64,000 nt of DNA from assembly GCA_964567745.1 (NCBI GenBank), contig CAZMNY010000021.1:62001-126000 (forward strand), written 5' to 3'. Shown one piece after another: positions 8,118 through 17,582 of this stretch (position 1 is its first letter; the number at the start of each line of letters is the position of its first letter). Source of the DNA: CAZMNY01 sp964567745. GTDB lineage: Bacteria > Planctomycetota > Planctomycetia > Pirellulales > Pirellulaceae. The notes under the pieces are model-generated. The model saw nothing but the letters and a program-made list of their open reading frames with translations, had not been told where the DNA came from and did no database searches. The position numbers were made by a program, and so were the translations under genes.

Positions 8118-10427
8118 TCAGGGCTGTTTCAATTGCAGGAATCTTCGCATCTCGCGAGCTTGCCTTAGATTCACTCCCTCAGGTGCGGCGTCGATGAGTT
8201 GATTCAATTGCCCGATGGCCAGAGTGTTGCGTCCGGTCATTGCTAGGACTCGAGCGAGATCGAGCCGAGCGGCGTGCAAGTCGGCGTCGATCGCGAGCGT
8301 TGCCGAGAGGTAGCGGCGAAGCGAGGCAATGTCGCGATTCTTGTTCGCCAAGGCGCCGAGATTCATCATCATCCGGACGGCCATCGCTTGCTTCGAAACC
8401 GCGGCGAGATGTTCGTCTTCAAGATCAACACCGGCAGTCTCGGCCACGAGCCGACTCGCCCCATCTCTATCGATTTTTTTGCCCGAGTGAAATGGGTCAA
8501 TCAACTGACTGGTTTTCTTGAGATTCACGCGAACAACGAAGTGGCCCGGCAGGCCGACGCCCTCCACCGTCAATCCAATTCGCCGCCCGATTTCCATATA
8601 GAGCGTGGCGAGCATGATTGGCAGTCCGTTTCGGTCGTCAATAACTCGGTGCATGTAGCGCTTGGCTAAATGATCGTATTCGGATCGCGAGCCATGGAAG
8701 CCGTTTTCTCGAAACAAGAATTCGTTCATCGCCGCCATTCGGTCCGCTTGAGTCGCCTCGTCGCCAAGCTTGCTTTCGATCGCGCGCGCCATCCGTTCAA
8801 CGGAGCGAACATACGAGTCGACATCGACCGTTGAATCGTCGAGTCGCGCGATTAGAAGCGAGAGACGCAGCAAGTCGAGTTCCTGGCCCGCCTCGACTTG
8901 TTTTCGGATCTTGCTGATGACGGACTCGAGATGCACGTCATCGGCAAGTTGCCGCAACTGGCTCGCTCGGTATTCCAGCCGTTTGGCTTCGCCTTGCAAC
9001 AACTCGATGCTCAGCCGATCCGACTTGGCGAACGAATTCAAGTTGGCTCGATCGAGACGATCCAGGCCGCTAGCGCCGGCGATGCGAGCTGTGAGCGACT
9101 TGACCAGTTCCTCCGGCGCTGACTTGGCGCTGATTTCAGATCCAAACTCGAAGTTGCGGAATTCGGCCACGGTTTGGCGAAACTTGGCGAGCCCAACTCG
9201 ACCGTTCGCGAACTTCTGATCTTGCGTTGTGAACACGTGCTCGTGGTTGACATAGCAGCGGATTCGATCCTTTTCGACTCGCACCTTAAAATGATTGAAC
9301 TCGCCAGGTCGAAAGTGCTGGCATGGCTCGTTGTGCAGGATTCGCCAATTGAATACGGTCGGCCCCTCAAAGCAAGTGAAGCGGACGCTGCCGCCCGACG
9401 GATAAAAGCCGTAGTGTCGGTTTTCGCCGTCCGAGTGGATGACGAGTCCCGCCGCGCCCGACTCGTCATCCAATTTCACCGAGACCCCAATTTCGTAGGG
9501 CGTCTTCGGCGCCTCGCGCTGACTGAGAAGCAGAGCGCGGCCTCCGAATCCCTGGCCCGGCCGGCGCACGATGATTCGACCGCCGAGCTGCCGCCAATCG
9601 GCGCCGAACAGAGGCGTCCAATCGCGCCCGTCGATGCGGCCAATCGTTCGCCAGTTTTCGTACGAGACGGGGTTGGGTTTATCGAGCATGCTCGCAAGCG
9701 AATCGACCGGCATCGCAAAGCCAAGGTTGTTACTTAGCGTCGACTTGAGAGTCACCACGCCGTGGACTCGGCCGCCCATGTCGAGCACCGGCCCTCCGCT
9801 GTTTCCCGGCTCGATCGGCACGGCCAGTTGAAGCATCGGACGGCCGTCGATTTCGCGGCGTGCCGACAACACGCCTTTGACCACGCTGTTCTTGAGCCCG
9901 TGGGGGTTGCCGATGACGACGACATCGTCGCCGTCCGATAGAGCAGCATCGGCGCTTGCCAATTCAAGAGGCGTCAACTTGGCGCCTTGGACGTCGACAC
10001 GAAGGAGCGCGAGGTCGAGGAAGCGATCGGAGGCGTGGATTGACTTCACCGGCAACTTGCGGCCGTCCGACAGCTCGACCTTGATCGCCATCCCCTCGCC
10101 GATCACGTGTAGGTTGGTGGCGATCAAGCCGTCGTCGGAAACGACAAAGCCGGCGCCCACGCCCCGCTCGCCAACACCGACTTGATCCGAAGTTATCACA
10201 ACCAGTGACGGCTTGACTCTTGCCACAAGCGATGCGACCGACGGAGCCGCATGGCCAGCTCGATCGGCGCCGTTTTCGGCTGGCGGCTTGCTCGGGGAAC
10301 TGGGCGCTTCGCGCTGGCTTGGTGTTTTCGATTCGTCCATCTGGGCTTGAATCGAAATAGGCGTGACGAGCGCAAGGGCGATCAGTATCACGCACGTGAC
10401 GACGGTCGATTGCAATCGCATGTTCAT
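8118..10427 (-). CDS. Secreted fusion: HtrA-like trypsin protease + LamG/DUF1080-like domain + SirB1 transglutaminase-like/TPR domain
   Basis: 769 aa. A signal peptide (about 1-29) and a Pro/Ser-rich linker precede a chymotrypsin-fold S1C protease with the triad H107 (TNLHVIG), D138 (LDLALLRV) and S210 (EPGNSGGPV). There is no PDZ domain. Residues of roughly 255-435 form a concanavalin-like region resembling DUF1080/LamG (NGRVGLAKFRQ, VAEFRNFEFG). A helical spacer follows, then from about 560 to the end a SirB1-like transglutaminase-core/TPR region (ENGFHGSRSEYD, GLPIMLATLYMEIGRR, VGLPGHFVVRV). The SirB1 part has no Cys at the catalytic position, as usual for that family, so it is probably not a peptidase. 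Location is expected to be periplasmic. The gene is divergent from the 10627 gene. Confidence 0.85.
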   Translation of the reverse strand: MNMRLQSTVVTCVILIALALVTPISIQAQMDESKTPSQREAPSSPSKPPAENGADRAGHAAPSVASLVARVKPSLVVITSDQVGVGERGVGAGFVVSDDGLIATNLHVIGEGMAIKVELSDGRKLPVKSIHASDRFLDLALLRVDVQGAKLTPLELASADAALSDGDDVVVIGNPHGLKNSVVKGVLSARREIDGRPMLQLAVPIEPGNSGGPVLDMGGRVHGVVTLKSTLSNNLGFAMPVDSLASMLDKPNPVSYENWRTIGRIDGRDWTPLFGADWRQLGGRIIVRRPGQGFGGRALLLSQREAPKTPYEIGVSVKLDDESGAAGLVIHSDGENRHYGFYPSGGSVRFTCFEGPTVFNWRILHNEPCQHFRPGEFNHFKVRVEKDRIRCYVNHEHVFTTQDQKFANGRVGLAKFRQTVAEFRNFEFGSEISAKSAPEELVKSLTARIAGASGLDRLDRANLNSFAKSDRLSIELLQGEAKRLEYRASQLRQLADDVHLESVISKIRKQVEAGQELDLLRLSLLIARLDDSTVDVDSYVRSVERMARAIESKLGDEATQADRMAAMNEFLFRENGFHGSRSEYDHLAKRYMHRVIDDRNGLPIMLATLYMEIGRRIGLTVEGVGLPGHFVVRVNLKKTSQLIDPFHSGKKIDRDGASRLVAETAGVDLEDEHLAAVSKQAMAVRMMMNLGALANKNRDIASLRRYLSATLAIDADLHAARLDLARVLAMTGRNTLAIGQLNQLIDAAPEGVNLRQAREMRRFLQLKQP

Positions 10428-10626
10428 TCAAGTGTCCTTGGCGTCGAGTGGCAATTGGCAACAATTTAGCACATTTGCCAGCCATTCCGGCGGCAAGCTG
10501 AGAGAATGATTAATTGCTCGTTGAGCTTCATTTCGATAGGATGGAAAGCTAACGCCCAATGCTCGTTGCACTCGCGGTTTGTTGCGCCATTGTGTACCTA
10601 TGTTCCGATTCGAGGAGTCGCTTGTC

Positions 10627-11907
10627 ATGTCCAAAGCCAAGCCACTGCAAACTTGGGTTGTCGCCCTCATGCTTGGCGTGTCGCTGAGCTTTTTCGGAGG
10701 CGATATTGCTCGCGCCGATTCGGATCATGTCAAGTCCTTGCTTGATGCAGGATGGAAAGTCTCGATCGCAACGCGAGACGCGGCGGACAAGATGTATCGC
10801 AAAGCGGTCGCCGACGGCGCATTCGACGGCGACCTCGTGAATGCGATTACGCTCATTCGCATCCGCCAGCGACAGTACCGTCCCGCGCTCGAGTCGGCTG
10901 AACAGTGGACAAAGATCAGCGACAGCATGGAAGCTCACCTGTCTCGCACGTGGTTAGCGACAATGATTCGGGATTACGAGAAGTCGCTTGTCTTTATTGA
11001 AGGGACGGCGGCTAGAATTGCCAAATCGCCGGAAGCAGAGCGTGGAACTCCCGCCGAGTCTCTAGGACGTATTGTCGGTTACCTGGAATGCATCGACGCC
11101 AAGGGCGTCACCATCGAGCAAGTTCGAGCGTCGGCGGATCGAGCCGAAGCGGCTCTGGGCGCTGCAGCGTCTGCGTTTCTCGATTCTCGCCGCGCTGTCG
11201 TTCGCAAACACCACGCACTAATCGTTCGTAAGGATGCGACGGTTGCGGAAACCGAAGCGGCAGGCGCAGCGGAGCGAGAACGAAAGTTGCGAGAAATCGC
11301 CAGACGCAAGGACGCTCTTGAAGCGCGTCGCGGAGAATTGGCGGAAAACCAAGATCGACTTGCGGAGGAACTCCAAAAGAAACTTGATGAAGTCAACGCG
11401 AGATTGAGGCCGCTCGATCGACAGCGAGCCGAGGTCGACGCCGACGGACGTTCTGTGAACTACACATTGGCCGATATCGTTTCTGAAATTCGCTATCTGG
11501 AATCCTTACTTGATCTCGTGCACGATCCTGTGCTGCGTGATCGGTATTATCGCGAAATCTTGCGGCTCGATCGACTCGCCTTGCAATATGAATCCGACGC
11601 CTATCGTCTCGAGCGACGCCGATATTCGCTGGACGTCGAACGCGCGGGCATCGCCGCCGACGGGGCAGTCGCCCGCAATCGAACGGGAAAAGCGCTCAAT
11701 CGAACCGAAGATGAGTTAGAGAAGGTCAAGAAACAAGAAAAGCGCACGCGCATCGAAGAGAAGCGAGCTCGACGGCCTGACCGCGCCGCCAGCCGGCAAT
11801 CACGAGTCATGAAAGCTCAGATTCAATCCTTCTCCACCTACGCTCCTTTCCCACTCGAACAATCCAAAGCGGATTTGCTAAAGCGCGTTGAAGCGAAGGT
11901 AAAGTAG
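10627..11907 (+). CDS. Exported coiled-coil protein of unknown function
   Basis: 426 aa from the ATG giving MSKAKPLQTW; an upstream in-frame ATG at 10579 would put 16 extra residues before the signal peptide. Residues 1-31 form a signal sequence (VVALMLGVSLSFF...ARA). The rest is largely helical and charged, with strong heptad-like patches (ERKLREIARRKDALEARR, then EELQKKLDEVNARL) around residues 200-260 and an Arg/Lys-rich stretch near 370-390. No catalytic motif or known domain is seen. The reading frame is clean and typical of the neighbours. It may be a structural or scaffolding periplasmic protein, but no function is supported. Confidence 0.65.
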   Translation: MSKAKPLQTWVVALMLGVSLSFFGGDIARADSDHVKSLLDAGWKVSIATRDAADKMYRKAVADGAFDGDLVNAITLIRIRQRQYRPALESAEQWTKISDSMEAHLSRTWLATMIRDYEKSLVFIEGTAARIAKSPEAERGTPAESLGRIVGYLECIDAKGVTIEQVRASADRAEAALGAAASAFLDSRRAVVRKHHALIVRKDATVAETEAAGAAERERKLREIARRKDALEARRGELAENQDRLAEELQKKLDEVNARLRPLDRQRAEVDADGRSVNYTLADIVSEIRYLESLLDLVHDPVLRDRYYREILRLDRLALQYESDAYRLERRRYSLDVERAGIAADGAVARNRTGKALNRTEDELEKVKKQEKRTRIEEKRARRPDRAASRQSRVMKAQIQSFSTYAPFPLEQSKADLLKRVEAKVK

Positions 11908-12034
11908 TCCGAGCTAACTGGGTTCATGCAAGAGCCGCCGAGAGCATAGGAAAACGGATCGTCTCCCCATTGCTCTCACGACTCAGGCAATTGGCTTCCT
12001 GTTCCTCACGACAAGTCGCGGATTCAAGTGCGAA

Positions 12035-12943
12035 TTAGCGACTCGAGTATGACGCGGAAAGCGATTGGGCCGGCTGCGTCTTGCTAGGCGCGGGGCGCGC
12101 GTGTTTCAAACGCTTCACGAAGTTTTGAGCCGCTTGAATGTCGCGAGTTGCGTAGCGACGTAACTTGCGACCGTTTGCGGTCGTATAAGGAGTCGCCGCT
12201 AACTCGCTCCAAGTCTTCTTATTGGCTAGATGCCAAGTCGCCAATTGAGCGGTCTCTTGGGAGACGCCCTTCGTCGAGAGCTTAACGAGCAGCACAGTAA
12301 GGTCTTGCTGCGTGTTGAGATCCGACAGTTTGGCCAACTCATACGCGATTCGTTTGTTGGGGTCCGGCTTGCCGTGATCGAGACAGACCGATTCGAAACG
12401 TTTTTTCACGGCCTTACCTGGAAGGACGTTGAAGAAGCCGCCGCGCAGTCCGGCACCTCCGCCTCCGCCAAACGGACCACCGCCGAATGGACCACCGCCG
12501 CCAGGCATGCCCCCCGGTCCACCGCCGCCACCACCCGGCATGCCAAAGCCCAGGCCTTGCGAGCTTCCTCCACCTCCGCCGCCCGGTCCGCCACCCGGTC
12601 CGCCGCCGCCAGGATTAAGGCCTGGCAATCCACCCGGCGGCATTCCAAACTGAGCCAACACTGGCTTAGCGCCAAGCGCTGCTGGCAGCCGAATTGCCAG
12701 TGGGCGATCGGTATCGTTGTGAATCTGAAGGGTCAGCCGAGTTGAGTCGGCGGCAATTACGCTAGCGCGGATATCGCCGGTCGCCAATGCGTCGAACAAT
12801 TCGAGTTGCTCGTGACCCGGACGCGGGGGATTGGCGACAGGACTCTTGGCTGTGGCCGAAACGGCAGGAGCCACTAGAATCACCGCGAGAAGAGCGGACG
12901 CAACGAACCAACGCGGACGCTGCGCGAACAATCGACTACTCAT
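12035..12943 (-). CDS. Exported protein with a glycine/proline-rich central region
   Basis: 302 aa. The ATG at 12943 has GGAG 9 nt upstream. A signal peptide ends near residue 30. Residues 45-95 look like a small beta domain (IAADSTRLTLQIHNDTDRPL), residues 100-170 are almost wholly Gly, Pro, Met and Phe (runs of GGGGPGG type), and the C-terminal 130 residues are helical (CLDHGKPDPNKRIAYEL, TWHLANKKTWSELA). The C-terminal part, with a conserved-looking Cys and Trp pair, seems the functional section. No named domain is recognised. The low-complexity tract makes antisense open frames here misleading. Confidence 0.65.
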   Translation of the reverse strand: MSSRLFAQRPRWFVASALLAVILVAPAVSATAKSPVANPPRPGHEQLELFDALATGDIRASVIAADSTRLTLQIHNDTDRPLAIRLPAALGAKPVLAQFGMPPGGLPGLNPGGGGPGGGPGGGGGGSSQGLGFGMPGGGGGGPGGMPGGGGPFGGGPFGGGGGAGLRGGFFNVLPGKAVKKRFESVCLDHGKPDPNKRIAYELAKLSDLNTQQDLTVLLVKLSTKGVSQETAQLATWHLANKKTWSELAATPYTTANGRKLRRYATRDIQAAQNFVKRLKHARPAPSKTQPAQSLSASYSSR

Positions 12944-13100
12944 CTTTGCATCTCCAATCGCCGACGGGTTTGAATCGTCGACGGCAGCGCCCCTGTTGCG
13001 CTGTTAGCCGAATCTCTTTTTGACTTGCACCAACAGTGTGTCTGTTGTTTGTCCCTGAGGAAAAAGGAATCGGCGGGCTGGACCCGTGGAGTGCTGACTC

Positions 13101-13113
13101 GTCTATACTAGAC
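13101..13113 (+). promoter_or_regulatory. Small palindrome containing a -10-like TATACT, upstream of the M14 peptidase gene
   Basis: GTCTA-TAC-TAGAC is a perfect inverted repeat and contains TATACT at 13104-13109, about 95 nt before the GTG start. The 9-mer CTATACTAG recurs at 33841 upstream of gspE. It could be a -10 box, an operator, or both. No good -35 element was found. Confidence 0.3.
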
Positions 13114-13204
13114 AATCGGTAAGCCCATCGTCAAAACTTTGCCGCAATTCGACGTCATCTTCGTCTCCCTTCGCACCGCAACTGATATTCGAAGGCCTAG
13201 GCAA

Positions 13205-14446
13205 GTGAATCCATACGCACAGCGGATTGTGTCCCTAATAGCACTCGTGTTGCCGGCTGGATTGATGTCGACCTATACGACCGTCGCGCGAGGCGAGCTA
13301 TCGGTCTCGATCGACTTCCCCGGCGGGAGCGGACGTGTTGAGCAGATCGATCAAGTCGAACGCAAGATCGTACTCAAACCATCAAAACTCGAGAACAAGG
13401 GATGGGAGTGTTGGTGGTTCATCCAAGTCTCTGGCATCAAGCCGGGCGAAGTTCTGCAGGTCATCGTTGGAGACGCGCCATGGGCCACGCCGAATCAAGC
13501 GGCCATCAGCGAAGATGGATCGCGTTGGCGACAATCTTCGATCGGTCGACGTCAGGGCAAGTCGATTGTCTATCGGGTTGAATCGGAGTCGAACCAAATG
13601 TATCTGGCGTGGGGGCCTCCGTTTACTCAGGACAATGTCAAGTCGTTGCTTGAGCGCACGGCGAAGCAAGAAAAGGTCTCGGCGTTCAAGCTTTGCACGA
13701 CCCGCGGCGGACGCCCTGTATGGGGTTTGCATTTTGAACGGCCGTCGGAGAATGAGCAGTCGAATAAGTCGCAGCGCTTGGGGATTTGGATTCAAGCTCG
13801 ACAGCACGCCTGGGAGTCAGGGTCGAGCTGGGTTTGCAAGGGGCTCGTCGACTGGCTGGCTGCCGATTCGGAGCAGAGCCAGTGGCTGCGGCGACATGCG
13901 GACGTTTTTGTGGTCCCCATCATGGACGTCGACAGCGTGGCTATGGGCGCGGGCGGCAAGAACCAATTACCCCACGACCACAATCGCGATTGGAGCGGGC
14001 AACCCCATTGGCGTTCGGTTGAAGCAGCTCAAAAACGCATCAAGGCGCTCGACTCGGCGGGACGTTTTCATTTGTTTGTCGATCTCCACAATCCAGGCGC
14101 ATCGTCGCGACGCCCTTACTTCTACTTGACTCCTCGCAACTTGCTCGCGCCTGCTGGCCAATTGAATCTAGACCGTTTCTTGGCCGCCGTCCGGCGCGAC
14201 ATGACTGGACCTCTCGAATTCCAAGGCGAGACTCATGAGTCCGGTCCGGCCTACGATTCCAAGTGGAAAATGATTTCCAAAAACTGGGTCTCGCAGAACA
14301 CTCGAGATCATGTAGTGGCAGTGACGCTCGAGACCGCCTGGAATACGCCTCACAGCAATCAGTCGGGCTATGAAACCGTCGGTCGACAATTGGGGCAGGC
14401 GATCTTTCGTCACCTCAGCTCTGTCCCCCAGACAGCCAAACCCTAG
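13205..14446 (+). CDS. Exported M14-family zinc carboxypeptidase-like protein
   Basis: 413 aa starting at GTG 13205, which places a signal peptide (NPYAQRIVSLIALVLPAG) at the N-terminus; an upstream TTG frame extension lacks support. An N-terminal beta-sandwich (residues about 30-150) precedes an M14 domain. The zinc and catalytic residues are visible: H201 and E204 in RQHAWES, H295 in VDLHNPG, and general base E376 in VTLETAW. The N-terminal beta domain plus this motif set matches the M14C/cytosolic carboxypeptidase-like subgroup that removes C-terminal residues or side-chain-linked amino acids. Substrate is unknown; export suggests cell-wall or environmental peptides. Confidence 0.82.
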   Translation: MNPYAQRIVSLIALVLPAGLMSTYTTVARGELSVSIDFPGGSGRVEQIDQVERKIVLKPSKLENKGWECWWFIQVSGIKPGEVLQVIVGDAPWATPNQAAISEDGSRWRQSSIGRRQGKSIVYRVESESNQMYLAWGPPFTQDNVKSLLERTAKQEKVSAFKLCTTRGGRPVWGLHFERPSENEQSNKSQRLGIWIQARQHAWESGSSWVCKGLVDWLAADSEQSQWLRRHADVFVVPIMDVDSVAMGAGGKNQLPHDHNRDWSGQPHWRSVEAAQKRIKALDSAGRFHLFVDLHNPGASSRRPYFYLTPRNLLAPAGQLNLDRFLAAVRRDMTGPLEFQGETHESGPAYDSKWKMISKNWVSQNTRDHVVAVTLETAWNTPHSNQSGYETVGRQLGQAIFRHLSSVPQTAKP

Positions 14447-14587
14447 TGTGCGGCGGCGGGCGCGGCGGAAGTGCACAATTTCGCCCTCTTTTTTACGCGC
14501 TGGAATTGCCCGTCAGCTCGTTGCGATCCCTGTTGACTACCGTTAGTCTGACTCAAGTTTCTTTCCACTCAAGATCGAGCAGACGAC

Positions 14588-15766
14588 ATGACCCTATTCT
14601 CGCGAGTTCTTTCGGTAACGATTATTTTGACCTTCATCGGCGTCGACATCGCTGAGGACAAAATCACTTTTGTGCGACGGCAGCTCGATCCGGTGTTTCG
14701 GAGCGAAGGCGTTGCGGTCGGCGACTTTAATCGCGATGGCAAGCAAGACATCGCAGCGGGGTTTGTGTGGTACGAAGCTCCCGATTGGAAGATGCACACC
14801 GTGCTCAAGGAAGCGCCGGTTTATCAGCCCAAGGGGTACAGCAATTCCTTCTGCACATTTGCCGACGATTTGGATGGCGACGGCTGGACAGACATCTTGG
14901 TGATTGATTTCCCCGGCACGCCGACCTGGTGGTTTCAAAATCCGGGAAAGGCGAGCGGTCCCTGGAAGCGGCACACGTTGACGCCGGTCACCAACAATGA
15001 GAGCCCGACCTACTTGGACCTCGATGGAGATGGCGAGCGCGAACTGATCGCTGCATTCTCGCCCGACCCCAAATCGCCGGATGGGCCGGAACGGCGAATG
15101 GCCTATTTCAAACGGACGGCGGACCCTTACAAGCCGTGGACGGTCCACGCCATTTCAGCCAAGGCGGCACCGGGCACTCGAAAATATTCTCATGGCCTAG
15201 GCCTGGGCGATATCAACGGCGACGAGCGGAATGACATCTTGTGTGCAGGTGGTTGGTGGGAGCAGCCGAAGGTGCTGGGGAAAGGCCCTTGGACATTCCA
15301 CGCCGTAAATTTTGGCGGCAAGGCGGCTCAGATGTTTGTCGATGATCTCGACGGCGACGGCGATGCCGACGTTCTCAGCAGTAGCCCCCATGCGTTTGGA
15401 ATTTGGTGGCACGAGCAGACGAAGAGCGGAGACTGGAAGACGCATGAGATCGACATGACATTCTCGCAAACTCACGGCGTCTGCTACGCCGACATCAACG
15501 GCGACGGCCTCAAGGATTTTGTTACTGGCAAACGCTGGTGGGCGCACGGAGGTCGCGACCCCGGCGGCGACCAGCCCGCCGTGTTCTTTTGGTTTGAACG
15601 CAAGATTGAAAACGGCAAACCGAATTGGGTCCGCCGGCAGTTCGACCACAGCAGTGGTCCTGGGACTCAATTCGAGCTCGCCGATGTCGATGGCGACGGC
15701 CTGCTCGATGTGGTCTCGTCCAACAAAAAGGGCGTTCACTATTTCCGGCAAAAGAGAAGTGAATAG
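14588..15766 (+). CDS. Exported FG-GAP/VCBS repeat beta-propeller protein
   Basis: 392 aa with a signal peptide (about residues 1-22) and seven calcium-binding FG-GAP type loops: GDFNRDGKQD, DDLDGDGWTD, LDLDGDGERE, GDINGDERND, DDLDGDGDAD, ADINGDGLKD and ADVDGDGLLD. Seven blades fit a single integrin-like propeller. Trp/Tyr-rich segments (FVWYEAPDW, GGWWEQPK, KRWWAHGG) alternate with the loops. Proteins of this type are abundant in planctomycetes and are thought to bind ligands or other proteins outside the cytoplasm. Specific role unknown. It precedes the acyl-CoA synthetase by 52 nt. Confidence 0.88.
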   Translation: MTLFSRVLSVTIILTFIGVDIAEDKITFVRRQLDPVFRSEGVAVGDFNRDGKQDIAAGFVWYEAPDWKMHTVLKEAPVYQPKGYSNSFCTFADDLDGDGWTDILVIDFPGTPTWWFQNPGKASGPWKRHTLTPVTNNESPTYLDLDGDGERELIAAFSPDPKSPDGPERRMAYFKRTADPYKPWTVHAISAKAAPGTRKYSHGLGLGDINGDERNDILCAGGWWEQPKVLGKGPWTFHAVNFGGKAAQMFVDDLDGDGDADVLSSSPHAFGIWWHEQTKSGDWKTHEIDMTFSQTHGVCYADINGDGLKDFVTGKRWWAHGGRDPGGDQPAVFFWFERKIENGKPNWVRRQFDHSSGPGTQFELADVDGDGLLDVVSSNKKGVHYFRQKRSE

Positions 15767-15818
15767 ACCCTCGCGGCAAACTTAGGCGACACGCTGCCAA
15801 TCGGTAAGGGCATCACGC

Positions 15819-17489
15819 ATGCAATTGCCAGTCGAAGAAAAAACGATCGGACAAGTCTTAGCTGATACGGCGCGGCGTTTTGCGGATGCCGAAGCGCTCG
15901 TGTTCGCTCAGTCGAATTTTCGTTGCACGTATGCTGAACTTGATCGGCAAGTCGACTCGCTTGCCAAGAGCCTGATGGCGATCGGCTTGCAAGCGGGCGA
16001 TCACTTAGCCGTTTGGTCAACGAATCACCCCGAATGGACCTTGTTGCAGTTCGCGACCGCTCGGGTGGGCGTCGTGCTTGTCACGGTCAATCCCGCCTAC
16101 CACGAATCGGAATTGGAATACGTACTGCGGCAGTCCGACGCGAAAGTGCTGGCTTTGGTCGATGGATTTCGCGACGCAGACTACTTCGCAATACTCTCTC
16201 GCGTCTGTCCGGGATCGGTACGATGCGGTGCCGCGCCAATCGATTCGAAGCGTCTTCCCCGGTTGAAACACGTGCTCTCGTTGTCGGCCGGCAACAAAGG
16301 CGGCGCGCTCGGGTGGGACGAGCTGCTGGGGCTAGGGGACCGAGTTGAGAATCGAGAGCTCGCCGAACGCGCCGAGCAGTTGTTGCCTGAGGATCCGATC
16401 AACATTCAATACACATCGGGAACCACGGGGTTTCCGAAAGGCGCGACTCTGACCCACCGCAACATCTTGCTCAATGCCTGGCACACCGGCCAAATTCAAC
16501 GATTGACGACCGCAGATCGAGTCTGTGTTCCGGTGCCGTTCTATCACTGTTTCGGCTGTGTGCTCGGCGCGCTTGCTGTTGTGGTTCATGGGGCAACGCT
16601 GGTTGCACCTAGCGAATATTTCAACGCCACAAAGACCTTAGAGGCGGTCGAAACGGAGCGGTGCACGGCGCTCTACGGCGTCCCAACCATGTTTCTTGGC
16701 CAGCTCCAGCACATTCAGTTCGACCAGTTTGATTGCTCATCGTTGCGAACGGGCATCATGGCCGGCAGCCCTTGTCCGATTGAATTGATGAAACGCGTCA
16801 CGAACGTAATGGGCGCCGCGGAAATGACCATCGCCTACGGACTCACCGAAGCGTCGCCGGTGATCACGCAAACCCATACGACGGATCCGTTGGAGATTCG
16901 AGTTGGAACGATTGGCCGCCCAATTCCCGGCGTCGAGGTGAAGATTGTCGACGCGGAGTCGGGTGCCGAACTGGGCGAAAACGAATCGGGTGAACTGTGT
17001 GCGCGCGGCCACGTCGTCATGAAGGGTTACTACAACAACCCCGAAGCGACCGAAGCCGCCATCGACTGCGACGGCTGGCTTCACACAGGCGACCTGGCAA
17101 GCCGGACCGAGGAAGGCTGTTATCGCATCACCGGCCGCCTCAAAGATCTTATCATTCGAGGAGGTGAGAACATCTCGCCACGCGAGATTGAAGAGCGACT
17201 CTATCAGCATCCTAGTGTCGAGGAGGTTCAAGTCGTTGGCGTTCCGGACATCAAGTTCGGCGAGCAGGTTCTCGCTTGCGTAAAGACTCACGGCGACGCG
17301 GCCTTGAGCGAAGACGACGTCAAGGATTTCTGTCGTGCAACGTTGTCGCGTTTCAAAGTCCCTCACTACGTCGAGTTCCTCAACGAGTTCCCCATGACCG
17401 TGACCGGAAAGATTCAGAAATTCAAGCTTCGGGAATGGGCTATCGGCAAGCTCGGACTCCAAGAGGCAGCCGACGAAGACACGGCTTAG
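15819..17489 (+). CDS. Acyl-CoA synthetase (AMP-dependent, FadD/ACSF2-like)
   Basis: 556 aa, full length for the adenylate-forming superfamily. Core motifs are the P-loop YTSGTTGFPKG, the A5 motif YGLTEASPV, the A7 motif GWLHTGDLA, the A8 hinge GRLKDLIIRGGENISP and the A10 lysine region PMTVTGKIQKFKL. These activate a fatty or other carboxylic acid to the acyl-adenylate and then the CoA thioester. The sequence resembles medium-chain ACSF2-like enzymes (CVPVPFYHCFG, CTALYGVPTMF), so the substrate is probably a fatty acid, though chain length cannot be read. No beta-oxidation genes are adjacent. Confidence 0.92.
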   Translation: MQLPVEEKTIGQVLADTARRFADAEALVFAQSNFRCTYAELDRQVDSLAKSLMAIGLQAGDHLAVWSTNHPEWTLLQFATARVGVVLVTVNPAYHESELEYVLRQSDAKVLALVDGFRDADYFAILSRVCPGSVRCGAAPIDSKRLPRLKHVLSLSAGNKGGALGWDELLGLGDRVENRELAERAEQLLPEDPINIQYTSGTTGFPKGATLTHRNILLNAWHTGQIQRLTTADRVCVPVPFYHCFGCVLGALAVVVHGATLVAPSEYFNATKTLEAVETERCTALYGVPTMFLGQLQHIQFDQFDCSSLRTGIMAGSPCPIELMKRVTNVMGAAEMTIAYGLTEASPVITQTHTTDPLEIRVGTIGRPIPGVEVKIVDAESGAELGENESGELCARGHVVMKGYYNNPEATEAAIDCDGWLHTGDLASRTEEGCYRITGRLKDLIIRGGENISPREIEERLYQHPSVEEVQVVGVPDIKFGEQVLACVKTHGDAALSEDDVKDFCRATLSRFKVPHYVEFLNEFPMTVTGKIQKFKLREWAIGKLGLQEAADEDTA

Positions 17490-17531
17490 TCGTTTTGAAG
17501 AATGACCGTGGCTTATTTGTATATGCGAGTT

Positions 17532-17563
17532 GCGCCCCAACGAGCTTGCCTCGTTGGGTGCGC
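17532..17563. terminator. Hairpin between convergent genes, possible bidirectional terminator
   Basis: A stem of CCCAACGAG with CTCGTTGGG (9 bp, 5-nt loop CTTGC), extended across a bulge by GCGC pairs. It lies between the ends of the acyl-CoA synthetase and the convergent PQQ gene. There is no clear T-run on either side, so termination would be weak or factor-assisted. Confidence 0.45.
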
Positions 17564-17582
17564 GAAATCTTGGCGTAGGCTT

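Noticed and set aside
8118..8740. SirB1 region as an active transglutaminase-type protease
   Set aside because: No catalytic Cys at the expected position (GLPIMLATLYMEIG), as in other SirB1 proteins.
12230..12745. Plus-strand frames opposite the Gly-rich gene
   Set aside because: Created by the biased GGC/GGT repeat codons of the real minus-strand gene.
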